Source: PALSA-129 sp050014595
GTDB taxonomy: Bacteria; Acidobacteriota; Terriglobia; Bryobacterales; Bryobacteraceae
NCBI GenBank assembly: GCA_050014595.1
Contig: JBEKDA010000016.1
Span: forward strand, 1 to 64,000
DNA: 64,000 nt
Direction: 5' to 3'
Shown here: positions 18,055 to 26,297 of the stretch, piece by piece
Numbering within the stretch: position 1 is the stretch's first letter
Layout: each line of letters opens with the position of its first letter
The notes under the pieces: model-generated
Databases searched by the model: none
Told to the model about the DNA's origin: nothing
Seen by the model: the letters and a program-made list of their open reading frames with translations, nothing else
Translations under genes and position numbers: made by a program

Positions 18055-19619
18055 TGAACCTCCGCGCCGCGGCGCTGTTCCTCTGCCTGATGGTCACCGC
18101 CGCTCTGTTCCGCTTCCCTCATCTCGCCGTCCGCCCCATGCACTGCGATGAAGCGGTGAACGCGGATAAGTTCGGAATCCTCCTGGAGCAAGGCCGTTAT
18201 GAATACTCTAACCAGGACTTCCACGGCCCGACTCTCTATTACTTAAGCCTTATCTCAGCGAAGATACAAGGCATCCGGACTTACATCGACCTTAGCGAAG
18301 CAACCTTGCGCGCGGTGCCTGCGTTTCTGGGGGTGTTGTTGGTAGGTGCGCACATCCTGCTGGTCCCCTATTTCGGTCTGCGCGCGGCGGCGGCGGCGGG
18401 ATTACTCACCGCGGTTTCCCCCGCCATGGTGTATTACAGCCGTTATTACATTCATGAAATCCTGCTAGTCTTGCTGACCTTCTGCGCTTTGCTGTGCGTG
18501 TTCGGGTATTGCCGCCGGAGGCGTGCCGTCTGGGCCGCCGGCACGGGCGCGTTGGCGGGGTTGATGTACGCGACGAAAGAGACCGCGATCCTGCCGGTGG
18601 CCTCGATGCTGTTGGCCGGCATGGCAACGCTGCTGTTTGAAAAGCGGCGAGCCGATCCCGCGCCGCGACGCCATCTGGCCCTGGCGGCGGCCGCGGCGCT
18701 GGTGGTCTCGGGGCTTCTGATGTCCTCCTTCCTGAGCCATCCAAGCGGCATTCTGGATTCGCTCCTGGCCTATCGAACCTATTTCGCTAGGGGCGCCGGG
18801 ATCGACACGTTTCACGTGCACCCCTGGAATTATTACCTGTCGCTTCTGCTCTATTTCCATTCCCCCGGGAAGCCTGTGTGGTCCGAGGCGCTGATCGCCG
18901 CCCTCGCCTTGCCGGGATTTTGGGCCGCATTCACCCGCAAGGGTGTGGCTGGCATCAACCCCACAGCGCTGCGTTTTATCGGCTTTTACACGGTGTTCCT
19001 GATGGTTGTGTATTCGCTGGTTCCGTACAAGGTTCCGTGGAACGTGTTGGGATTTCTGCATGGTGAGATTCTGCTGGCGGGCGCCGGGGTTGCCTGGCTT
19101 GCCAGCCGCTGTCGCACGCGCGGAGCCGCAATCATTCTGGCCGGCCTGGCCGGCGCCGGAGTGGCTCATCTCGGCTGGTTGGCCTGGCAGAGCAGCACGC
19201 GGTATGGGGCCGACCCCTGCAACCCGTGGGTCTACGCGCATACCGGCAAGGATGTCTTTCGCATTGCCGCGCGGATGGAATCGCTCGCCGCGGTCTATCC
19301 CGGCGGCTATGCGCTGCCGGTTCAGATCATCAGCCGGGAGAATCTCTGGCCGCTGCCGTGGTACCTGCGGCGATTCACCGGGATCAGTTGGTGGAATGGC
19401 GTCTCCGCCACGGCACCCGACGCGCCGGTGATCCTGGCCACTCCCGACATGGAACCGGCGCTGGTGAGCAAGCTCTACGAGCAGCCTCCTCCGGGCCAGC
19501 GGGAGATGTACATGAACCTGTTCGACCAGTATGCCGAGTTGCGGCCGCGCGTCGAGATCAGAGGCTATATCGCGAAGCCGTTGTGGGACGACTGGCGGCA
19601 GCGCGGGGATGAGCGATGA
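18054..19619 (+). CDS. Agl23-like membrane glycosyltransferase (TIGR03663 type)
   Basis: 521 residues, about ten or more hydrophobic segments and a GT39-like N-terminus. The loop after the first membrane segment has HCDEAVNADKFGILLEQGRY followed by DFHGPTLYYLS, which matches the TIGR03663 group related to archaeal Agl23 and to dolichol-phosphate mannosyltransferases. The acidic pair DE is the likely catalytic site. Substrate would be a lipid-linked sugar transferred on the outer face of the membrane. The start ATG at 18054 overlaps the cytochrome stop; a GTG one codon upstream is possible. Relatives are often found with multiheme cytochromes, but I cannot say why from this sequence. Confidence 0.82.
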   Translation: MNLRAAALFLCLMVTAALFRFPHLAVRPMHCDEAVNADKFGILLEQGRYEYSNQDFHGPTLYYLSLISAKIQGIRTYIDLSEATLRAVPAFLGVLLVGAHILLVPYFGLRAAAAAGLLTAVSPAMVYYSRYYIHEILLVLLTFCALLCVFGYCRRRRAVWAAGTGALAGLMYATKETAILPVASMLLAGMATLLFEKRRADPAPRRHLALAAAAALVVSGLLMSSFLSHPSGILDSLLAYRTYFARGAGIDTFHVHPWNYYLSLLLYFHSPGKPVWSEALIAALALPGFWAAFTRKGVAGINPTALRFIGFYTVFLMVVYSLVPYKVPWNVLGFLHGEILLAGAGVAWLASRCRTRGAAIILAGLAGAGVAHLGWLAWQSSTRYGADPCNPWVYAHTGKDVFRIAARMESLAAVYPGGYALPVQIISRENLWPLPWYLRRFTGISWWNGVSATAPDAPVILATPDMEPALVSKLYEQPPPGQREMYMNLFDQYAELRPRVEIRGYIAKPLWDDWRQRGDER

Positions 19620-20542
19620 GCGATGCCGGCGTTTCGCTCACCGAGCCCGCCGGCGCGCTGCGCTTCTCTCATCAGGCGATGAACACGGTGTTCGAGATCG
19701 TCTGCACGCACCCGGACCCGGCATATGCGCGGCAGGCGGCCTGGGCTGCATTCGACGTGGCCGGCCGCCTCGAGCAGGAACTGAGCCGCTTCATCGAGAA
19801 CAGCGATATCTCTCGCATCAACAGCCTGGCGGCCGGCCAAAGCATGCGCGTGAACCGCTGGACCATGGAGTGCCTGGAGCTGGCGCGCCTGGCATGGGCG
19901 GAGACCGCGGGAGCTTTCGATATCTCGCTCGGCTCGGGTCTCGACAGGCTCTCGCTCGATCCGCGGCGGCTGGAAGTGCGCGCGAATGCGGCCGGCGCTC
20001 GCCTGGACTTGGGAGGAATCGGAAAAGGCTACGCGGTGGATCGCATGGCCGAAGTGCTGGCCGAGTGGGACGTCGAACGGGCGGTGATTCACGGCGGGTG
20101 CAGTTCGGTGCTGGCACTGGAAGCTCCGGTGGGCTGTGAAGGATGGCCCTTGACCATGAGCGCGCCCGATGGCGCCGTGGCTGCGCCGTTCGTGGTCATC
20201 CAGGCGAGGCGCATGGCCTTCAGCGCTTCGGGCACGCAAAAAGGGGATCACGTCGTGGATCCGCGAAGCGGCCAGCCGGCCCGTTTCCGCCGTGCGGCAT
20301 GGGCGTCGGCCGCAGTGAGCGCCCTCGCGGAGTTTTGCCGGAAAGCGCGCAGCGTGCCCGGCGCCGCCGCCATCGGCCAATCCCCGGCTGCCGTAGTGGA
20401 AGCATTCTCCACCGCCTTCCTGATCCTCGACGCCCGCGAGATCCAGGACTGTTGCCGGAGGTATCCTGGCCTCGAATCGTGGACCCTGGATAACGCGCCG
20501 GCGCCCGCCGGGAAGCCCGAGATCGTGCATTTCCCGGATTGA
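19616..20542 (+). CDS. apbE: FAD:protein FMN transferase
   Basis: 308 residues. ApbE enzymes hydrolyse FAD and link FMN to a threonine of periplasmic or membrane redox proteins. Marks are FSHQAMNTVFEIVC at the start, LDLGGIGKGYAVDRMAE (residues about 124-140, normally GGIAKGYAVD), AVIHGGCSS, GDHVVDPRSGQPA with the metal-binding Asp, and VEAFSTAFLIL. No signal peptide is visible, unlike many exported homologues. It overlaps the glycosyltransferase gene by 4 bases (ATGA). Its target is not obvious: no DxxTGA(T/S)-type FMN acceptor motif was noticed in the neighbouring proteins. Confidence 0.9.
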   Translation: MSDAGVSLTEPAGALRFSHQAMNTVFEIVCTHPDPAYARQAAWAAFDVAGRLEQELSRFIENSDISRINSLAAGQSMRVNRWTMECLELARLAWAETAGAFDISLGSGLDRLSLDPRRLEVRANAAGARLDLGGIGKGYAVDRMAEVLAEWDVERAVIHGGCSSVLALEAPVGCEGWPLTMSAPDGAVAAPFVVIQARRMAFSASGTQKGDHVVDPRSGQPARFRRAAWASAAVSALAEFCRKARSVPGAAAIGQSPAAVVEAFSTAFLILDAREIQDCCRRYPGLESWTLDNAPAPAGKPEIVHFPD

Positions 20543-20552
20543 GGATCGTCCT

Positions 20553-21233
20553 ATGATGAGAATTGAGATGAAACATTACTGGCTGCTCCCCATGGCCGCA
20601 CTGTTCGCCTGTCCGGCAGGCTTGCCGGCGCAAGCCAAGCTGGAGCCCGTTCCGATCATGCTGCCCAAACCCGGCTATGAAGGCACGCCGCCCAATTTTC
20701 TGAATATCCCCAACATGGAGAAACCCTCCGGCAAGGAGCGCGGCCCGTTTCTCGCGCCCGCGGGGGTGACGAATGTCGCCAAGGGAAAGAAGGTCACCAG
20801 CAGCGAGAAGGACCCGGTGGTCGGCGACCTCGACATGGTGACCGACGGAGACGATGCGCAGATTGAGGGGAATAATGTCGAGTTGGGGCGCGGAGTGCAA
20901 TGGGTCACCATCGACCTGACGGCCTCGCACGAGATCTACGGCGTCCTGTTCTGGCACTACTACCAACCGAGGGTATACTTCAGCGTCATCGTGCAGACGG
21001 CGGACGACGAGGCCTTTACCAAGAACGTCCAGACCTGGTTCAACAACGACACCAACAACAAAGCGAAGCAGGGCGCGGGCAAGAACCTGAATTACGTGGA
21101 GACTTATGAGGGGAAGCTGGTGGATTGCAAGGGCGCGCAGGCACGCTACGTGCGCCTTTACAGCGCCGGAAACAACGCCAACGAACTGAACGACTACATC
21201 GAGGTGGAGGTCTTCGGCAGGCCGGCCAAGTAG
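20553..21233 (+). CDS. Secreted discoidin-like (F5/8 type C) protein
   Basis: 226 residues. GAGG 8 bases upstream supports the ATG at 20553; an ATG at 20568 gives a cleaner signal peptide (KHYWLLPMAALFACPAGLPAQA). The mature domain resembles a galactose-binding jelly roll: VTNVAKGKKVTSSEKDP (start of discoidin domains), LDMVTDGDD, VQWVTIDLTASHEIYGVLFWHYY, and a closing KGAQARYVRLYSAGN plus DYIEVEVFG. Such domains bind glycans. It is the last gene of the cytochrome operon, 10 bases after apbE, and would deliver a sugar-binding partner outside the cell. Confidence 0.75.
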   Translation: MMRIEMKHYWLLPMAALFACPAGLPAQAKLEPVPIMLPKPGYEGTPPNFLNIPNMEKPSGKERGPFLAPAGVTNVAKGKKVTSSEKDPVVGDLDMVTDGDDAQIEGNNVELGRGVQWVTIDLTASHEIYGVLFWHYYQPRVYFSVIVQTADDEAFTKNVQTWFNNDTNNKAKQGAGKNLNYVETYEGKLVDCKGAQARYVRLYSAGNNANELNDYIEVEVFGRPAK

Positions 21234-21330
21234 GACGATCGGTTTTCGTCGTCTGTCTGGCAGGCTGTGGCTTAGTGCGCCGTTTCATCAATACGCTCTC
21301 GTATTCCTCGAAGACCGCTCCCTCACGGTC

Positions 21331-21440
21331 GCGGCTCGCATGCGAGCCGCGCGCGTCAGCAAGCGGTTTTGGATACGTGAGCGAGCTTCTGAAACCGCCT
21401 ACTTAGCGAGGCCGACAGACCACGAAAAACATGGTCTGTC
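21331..21440. repeat. Two palindromes between convergent genes
   Basis: gcggctcgcatgcgagccgc at 21331-21350 is a perfect 20-base palindrome. A hairpin with 9-bp arms gacagacca/tggtctgtc spans 21414-21440 with an A-rich loop. Neither is followed by a T run, so an intrinsic terminator is possible but not typical. The palindromes could serve both convergent operons. Confidence 0.5.
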
Positions 21441-21449
21441 CTGCCGCCG

Positions 21450-22976
21450 TCACACGAACGACCAGCCCTTGCGGAAGGTGGGCTTGAGATACTTGTTGGC
21501 GTCCGCGTTGTTGGTGATCTTCATCTTGGCGGCATCGTATTCGATCTTGCCTTCCACGCGCAGCGCGATCACGCCCAGCAACATCCATTCCACAAACGGC
21601 GCGGCAATATTGAAATGGGAGCAGGCCGGATCTCCACCCTTGGCGGCGCGAATCCAGTCTTGATGGTGCCCGGGCGAGCGGGTCAGCAATTTCGGCGGGA
21701 ACGTGTAGTCTTTCATCTTGTCGACGGGGATGAGCCGCGTGTTCTCGCCGTAGGTGCCGGTGGTCAGCATGCCTTTGTCGCCGATGAACAGGCTGCCGTT
21801 TGGCTTGGGAATGTTCGGGTTGGGGTCCTGGCGAACCAGGTCGAACTCGGCGAAGTCGAAAACCCTTCCCACAAACCCCGTGGGCGCAGGCACCGGCGCG
21901 GCCGCGGCCCGACCGGCAGCCCCTCCGGCGCCCCGGCCGCCGCGACGCACGCTCCTGGTGGGAGGATCGCCGAGATACTCGCCTTTGGGTACCCCGGGGA
22001 TTTCAGGGTTCGCTGTCAATCCGTCGTACCAGAACAGTTTCAGCGCAGGCATGTTGCCGCGGGCGGGAAAGTCGAAGCGAATGGTCGACTTCTTCGGGAA
22101 CATGAAATCGCTGGCGCCTTCCTTGTGGATGCATTCCACGCTGCTGGGGACGCCGAGCTTCAAAGCCAGGTTCGGAGCGCCCAGGATGTGGCACGCCATG
22201 TCGCCCAGGGCGCCGCAGCCGAAATCGTAGAAGCCGCGCCAATTGAATGGCTGGTAGAAGTACCCGTCGTCAGTCGGATAGCCGGAGCCGCCGTCGGTCC
22301 ACGGCCGCGCCGCGCTTCCGCCCAGCCAGAGATCCCAGTCAAGCGTATCGGGGGCCTTGGCGGGCGCGGGGATCTGCGTAAGCCCCTGCGGCCAGATGGG
22401 CCGGTTGGTCCAGGCATGCACCTCGGTGACGTTGCCGATTTCCCCGGACCAGACGATCTCGGCCACCTGGCGCGTGCCTTCGCAGGAATATCCCTGGTTA
22501 CCCATCTGCGTGGCGACCTTATACTTGTTGGCCGCCTCCATCAACTTGCGGGCTTCCCAGATCGTGCGCGTGAGGGGCTTTTGCACGTACACGTGCTTGC
22601 CGCGCTCCATGCACCACGTGGCCGCCGTGGCATGCATGAAATCGGGGATCGTCACGATCGCCGCGTCGATGCCTTTCTCCTTATCGAGCATCTTGCGGAA
22701 GTCTTTGTACTTGGGGACCTTCTCGTACTGGCTGAACTTACGCGCGGCTTGTTTTTCATCCACATCGCACAGCGCCACGATGTTTTCCGACGCGCAGTTG
22801 GTCAGATCGCTGGCAGCCTGGCCGCCGGCCCCGATGGAAGCGATGTTCAGCTTCTCGTTGGGCGACTTGTATCCCAGCCTGGCGAGCGAGGCGGTGCTCC
22901 CGAACCCGCCGCTCGGGATGGCTCCGGCGAGCAGCGAGCCAAAGAAGAAATGACGTCGAGTGAAATCGTATGCCAT
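21450..22976 (-). CDS. Tat-exported Gfo/Idh/MocA oxidoreductase, long form
   Basis: 508 residues. TRRHFFFGSLLAGAIPSGG at residues 6-24 is a Tat leader. The Rossmann motif is NIASIGAGGQAASDL, and the usual EKP becomes QKP in HVYVQKPLTRT, so the glutamate is replaced while the lysine stays. The substrate domain contains FYDFGCGALGDMACHILGAPN, the family's His site. A low-complexity Arg-Gly-Ala-Pro loop (RRGGRGAGGAAGRAAAAP, about residues 344-363) interrupts the C-terminal half and makes it longer than most relatives. It is followed upstream by a DUF1080 gene on the same strand with 36 bases between. Confidence 0.88.
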   Translation of the reverse strand: MAYDFTRRHFFFGSLLAGAIPSGGFGSTASLARLGYKSPNEKLNIASIGAGGQAASDLTNCASENIVALCDVDEKQAARKFSQYEKVPKYKDFRKMLDKEKGIDAAIVTIPDFMHATAATWCMERGKHVYVQKPLTRTIWEARKLMEAANKYKVATQMGNQGYSCEGTRQVAEIVWSGEIGNVTEVHAWTNRPIWPQGLTQIPAPAKAPDTLDWDLWLGGSAARPWTDGGSGYPTDDGYFYQPFNWRGFYDFGCGALGDMACHILGAPNLALKLGVPSSVECIHKEGASDFMFPKKSTIRFDFPARGNMPALKLFWYDGLTANPEIPGVPKGEYLGDPPTRSVRRGGRGAGGAAGRAAAAPVPAPTGFVGRVFDFAEFDLVRQDPNPNIPKPNGSLFIGDKGMLTTGTYGENTRLIPVDKMKDYTFPPKLLTRSPGHHQDWIRAAKGGDPACSHFNIAAPFVEWMLLGVIALRVEGKIEYDAAKMKITNNADANKYLKPTFRKGWSFV

Positions 22977-23012
22977 AGCGGCCCTCGCGGATATCGTACC
23001 TCGCGGCGCGCG

Positions 23013-23936
23013 TCAGCGCTTCGGGAGCGAAATCCCGATATTGCGGAATCGCAGGCCGCCGGTGTGGTCGCCCTGGAGGAAGATCGGGCCGGGCTCGGCT
23101 TCATGGGCGTCGAGCGCGCCGCCGGTGATCCCCGGAATCTCTTTGCGATCGATGGTGACCACTCCGTTGCGGATCACCGTGACCGTTCGGCCCACCAGGG
23201 TGATGTCGAAGCTCTCCCACTCGCCCGGCTTGCGCGGCAGATCGACCGCGGGCGTCAGAAAGCCGTAGATCGAACCGATGCGGCGTTCCGGGGGATTCTT
23301 GCTGAGGGGTTCATATTCCACCTGGACCTCGTAGCGGCCCCGCAGGTAGATTCCGCTGTTACCGTCGTCGGGGCAATTGTACTCGATGTGCAGCTTGAAG
23401 TCGTCGAATTGGCGCGTGGTCTTGAGATTGGCTCCGTGCGAGTCGTTGACCAGTTCGCCCGAGCGCGCGCTCCAGTGATTGTTGGCGGCGTCCAGCGGTT
23501 CCCAGCCGGTCAGGTCCTGGCCGTTGAAGAGCGGCTCGGAAGCGGTCCAGGCAGCCGGTTCCGCGCGTTTGAGTTCGGGCGCGCGGACACCAGTCAACTG
23601 GATCTCATTCGCACCGCGTTTCTGGAGCCCGGTGAGCCTGTCGCCGGCGGCATCCAGCTCCCAGCTCAGGGCCGGGTTCTTGGCGTCGGCGCGTTGCAGG
23701 TTGAGCGTCAGGTGCGAGCCTGCCAGTTTGAAATCCTTCACCTGGTAAACATTGCCGCCGGTCGGCTGGAACCAGATGTCCAGCGCGCCGTCTTTGGCGG
23801 TGACCCCCAACCAGTTGGCGCGCTGGGGAGCGATGGTGAAATCCCAACGTCCGAGGAACGGGTTCGCCGCCTGCTGCGATTGGGCCGGAAGGAGGCAGGC
23901 AGCGCCCGCCATTAGGAATGCCGCAAATAGCTTCAT
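23013..23936 (-). CDS. Secreted DUF1080 / 3-keto-disaccharide hydrolase family protein, two-domain
   Basis: 307 residues with a signal peptide (KLFAAFLMAGAACLLPAQS). Residues about 28-120 are an extra beta domain (NPFLGRWDFTI to GVRAPELKRAEP). The DUF1080 sandwich occupies about 130-307: PLFNGQDLTGWEPL, WSARSGELVNDSHGANLKTT, DFKLHIEYNCPDDGNSGIYLRGRYEVQV, and the end GGLRFRNIGISL. Members hydrolyse 3-keto-glycosides made by Gfo/Idh/MocA dehydrogenases. It is first in a two-gene minus-strand unit with such a dehydrogenase and divergent from the ThuA operon. Confidence 0.88.
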   Translation of the reverse strand: MKLFAAFLMAGAACLLPAQSQQAANPFLGRWDFTIAPQRANWLGVTAKDGALDIWFQPTGGNVYQVKDFKLAGSHLTLNLQRADAKNPALSWELDAAGDRLTGLQKRGANEIQLTGVRAPELKRAEPAAWTASEPLFNGQDLTGWEPLDAANNHWSARSGELVNDSHGANLKTTRQFDDFKLHIEYNCPDDGNSGIYLRGRYEVQVEYEPLSKNPPERRIGSIYGFLTPAVDLPRKPGEWESFDITLVGRTVTVIRNGVVTIDRKEIPGITGGALDAHEAEPGPIFLQGDHTGGLRFRNIGISLPKR

Positions 23937-24022
23937 GACGCTTAGTGTGGCACGACGAACTGCCGCCGTGAAGGGGTTGAATGCGATGGCGCATCCGCGT
24001 GGTAGATTGTGATGGGCTCCCC

Positions 24023-24895
24023 ATGGTTTACCAACACTGGCCGATTTGCTTCTCTCTGGCGCTGATGACGGGATGCGCGGGCTGCGCCGCGCCGATCAAA
24101 GTGCTGATCGTCGATGGGCAGAACAACCACGCGTGGAAGGAAACCACGCCCGTGCTGAAAGGGCTGCTGGAGGAAACCGGGCGGTTTACGGTGCAGGTTG
24201 CCACCACTCCGCCCAAGGGCGCGGATATGAGTTCCTTCCAGCCCAACTTTGCGGCGCACGGAGTGGTGGTTTCCAATTACAACGGCGACGCCTGGCCGGC
24301 CGCAACCGAGCGGGCGTTTGAAAAGTACGTCCGCGAAGGCGGCGGATTCGTCTCTTATCACGCGGCCGACAATGCCTTTCCAGAGTGGAAAGCCTATCAG
24401 CAGATGACCGCGGTGGGTGGCTGGGGCAACCGCCAAAGCCCGGAGTTCGGACCCATGCTGCGCTGGAGCAGCGGAAAGATCCGGCTCGATAACAATCCGG
24501 GCGCTTGCGGCCACCATGGCGCGCGCCTGCCGTTTCAGGTGACGCTGCGGGACGCCGAACATCCCATCATGCAGGGCCTGCCCGCGGTGTGGATGCACGT
24601 GGCGGATGAGTTGTACGATTCGCTGTGCGGGCCGGCGGAGAATGTCACGGTTTTGGCGACTGCGCATTCCGATCCGGCGAATAAAGGGACGGGCGAGGAT
24701 GAGCCCATGCTAATGGCCATCCGCTACGGCAAGGGCCGCGTGTTTCACACCGCCCTGGGCCACGATACCGCCGCCATGCGGTGCCTCGGGTTCATCGTCA
24801 CGTTCCAGCGGGGCGTCGAGTGGGCCGCAACCGGCAAAGTCACACAGAAGCCGCCCCAGGATTTCCCCACGGCCACGGGGACGCGCGTGAGATAA
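24023..24895 (+). CDS. ThuA-domain lipoprotein
   Basis: 290 residues from the ATG at 24023. The short leader ends in LALMTGC, a lipobox, so it is probably a lipoprotein facing the periplasm. The ThuA fold is a class I glutamine-amidotransferase-like flavodoxin fold lacking the catalytic cysteine. Marks: IKVLIVDGQNNHAWKETTP, VVVSNYNGDAW, YVREGGGFVSYHAADNAFPEW, DEPMLMAIRYGKGRVFHTALGHD. ThuA proteins take part in trehalose and other disaccharide use through 3-keto intermediates. The Gfo/Idh/MocA gene follows 17 bases later, an arrangement like thuA-thuB. Confidence 0.85.
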   Translation: MVYQHWPICFSLALMTGCAGCAAPIKVLIVDGQNNHAWKETTPVLKGLLEETGRFTVQVATTPPKGADMSSFQPNFAAHGVVVSNYNGDAWPAATERAFEKYVREGGGFVSYHAADNAFPEWKAYQQMTAVGGWGNRQSPEFGPMLRWSSGKIRLDNNPGACGHHGARLPFQVTLRDAEHPIMQGLPAVWMHVADELYDSLCGPAENVTVLATAHSDPANKGTGEDEPMLMAIRYGKGRVFHTALGHDTAAMRCLGFIVTFQRGVEWAATGKVTQKPPQDFPTATGTRVR

Positions 24896-24912
24896 GCGGC
24901 TATTATCTATTC

Positions 24913-26229
24913 ATGGACCCGAAACAGCCCATTCTCCGGCGCGATGTTCTCACCGCGGCCGGCACCGTGTTCACCACCTCTCTCTTCACCGGACGCGTGA
25001 AGGGAGCCAACGACCGCATCGCCATCGGCTTCATCGGCATCGGGGCCATGGGATCCTCCAACCTCTCGTACGCCATGCAGATGCCGGAAGTGCAGCCGGT
25101 CGCGGTATGCGACGTGTATCAGCCACATCTTGACCGCGCTCGAGCCGCTGCCAAAAAGGGCGGATTCGATGTCAAGCCGGTGAAAGACTTTCGCGAGTTG
25201 ATCGCGGACCGGTCCATTGACGCGGTTTGCGTTTCCACGCCCGACCACTGGCACGCCTACATGACGGTGGAAGCCTGCAAGGCCGGCAAGGATGTCTACG
25301 TGGAGAAGCCCGCCAGCAAGGGCGTCGATGAAGGCCTGAAAATGGTCCAGGCGGCGCGCCAGTACAATCGCGTGGTGCAGGCGGGCACCATGCAGAGATC
25401 CGGCGGCAATTTCAAGAAGGCCGCCGAACTGGTCGCTGCGGGCGCCCTTGGCGACATCACGTTCTGCCACGCGTTTCAAAGCGCGTCGACCGAGCGCGAA
25501 CGCTACGGCGATCTGCCGGATGCCGTCCCGCCGGACGCCCTCGATTGGGACATGTGGCTAGGTCCGGCGCCCATGGTTCCCTTCAATCCGAACCGGTGGG
25601 GCGAGCGCATCCATTTTCCGACCTTCCGCTATTTCTGGGACTACGCCGGCGGCGCCATGACCGATTGGGGCGTACACCTCATCGACCCTCTCCACCAGTG
25701 TTTCGGCGAGGTGATGCCCACGTCCGTGGTGGCGATGGGTGAGAAGTTCTATGTGCAGGACAACTGCGATGCGCCGGATACCATGCACGCGACCTTCGAA
25801 TACCCGAAGTTCCTGGTCACCTACGAGAGCCGCACGTGCAACCCCATGCCGCTGCTCGGGCTGAACCAGACGGTCGGCACGTCCATACACGGCACCGAAG
25901 CGTCCATCCTGGTGAATCGCAGCGGGTGCTGGGTAATCCCCAACCAGGGTTCCAAGCTGACGGCCTCCACCTGGCAGAACATCCCGGACATGACGCCCAT
26001 GAACCTGCCGCACTGGAAGAACTTCATCGAGTGCATCAAGACGCGGCAGAAGCCCATCAGCGATATCGAAACTTGCGTAAGGTCGTCGTCGGTGTGCCTG
26101 CTGGCCAATGTTTCGATGCGCGCCAAAACGCGGGTGGATTGGGACGAAAAGAACTGGACCGCGCAGCAGGACGCCGCCAAGCCATACCTGAAGACGGCTT
26201 ACCGCAGCCCCTGGAAATTGGAAGTGTAA
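24913..26229 (+). CDS. Tat-exported Gfo/Idh/MocA oxidoreductase
   Basis: 438 residues. LRRDVLTAAGTVFTTSLFTG at 8-27 is a Tat-type leader. The nucleotide site is IGFIGIGAMGSSNLS, then VSTPDHWHAYMTVEACKAGKDVYVEKPASKG with the intact EKP, then VVQAGTMQRSGGN. The substrate half has FWDYAGGAMTDWGVHLIDPLHQCF with the His-Asp pair. It is likely the dehydrogenase partner of the ThuA lipoprotein before it and shares an operon with the next oxidoreductase, a carrier and an isomerase. Confidence 0.9.
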   Translation: MDPKQPILRRDVLTAAGTVFTTSLFTGRVKGANDRIAIGFIGIGAMGSSNLSYAMQMPEVQPVAVCDVYQPHLDRARAAAKKGGFDVKPVKDFRELIADRSIDAVCVSTPDHWHAYMTVEACKAGKDVYVEKPASKGVDEGLKMVQAARQYNRVVQAGTMQRSGGNFKKAAELVAAGALGDITFCHAFQSASTERERYGDLPDAVPPDALDWDMWLGPAPMVPFNPNRWGERIHFPTFRYFWDYAGGAMTDWGVHLIDPLHQCFGEVMPTSVVAMGEKFYVQDNCDAPDTMHATFEYPKFLVTYESRTCNPMPLLGLNQTVGTSIHGTEASILVNRSGCWVIPNQGSKLTASTWQNIPDMTPMNLPHWKNFIECIKTRQKPISDIETCVRSSSVCLLANVSMRAKTRVDWDEKNWTAQQDAAKPYLKTAYRSPWKLEV

Positions 26230-26267
26230 GCGCAAGGCCTTCGCCCTTGAAATCCCTGCGGGATTTG

Positions 26268-26295
26268 GAAGTCAGGAGTCAGAAGTCAGGAGTCA
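26268..26295 (+). promoter_or_regulatory. Tandem 14-base duplication holding two Shine-Dalgarno sequences
   Basis: gaagtcaggagtca occurs twice without spacing, immediately before the ATG at 26298. Each copy contains aggag, giving two candidate ribosome sites about 4 and 18 bases from the start. A change in copy number would alter translation of the downstream oxidoreductase. Confidence 0.6.
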
Positions 26296-26297
26296 GA

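Noticed and set aside
21331..21350. 20-base palindrome as an intrinsic terminator
   Set aside because: There is no T run next to the stem, so it is listed only as a repeat.
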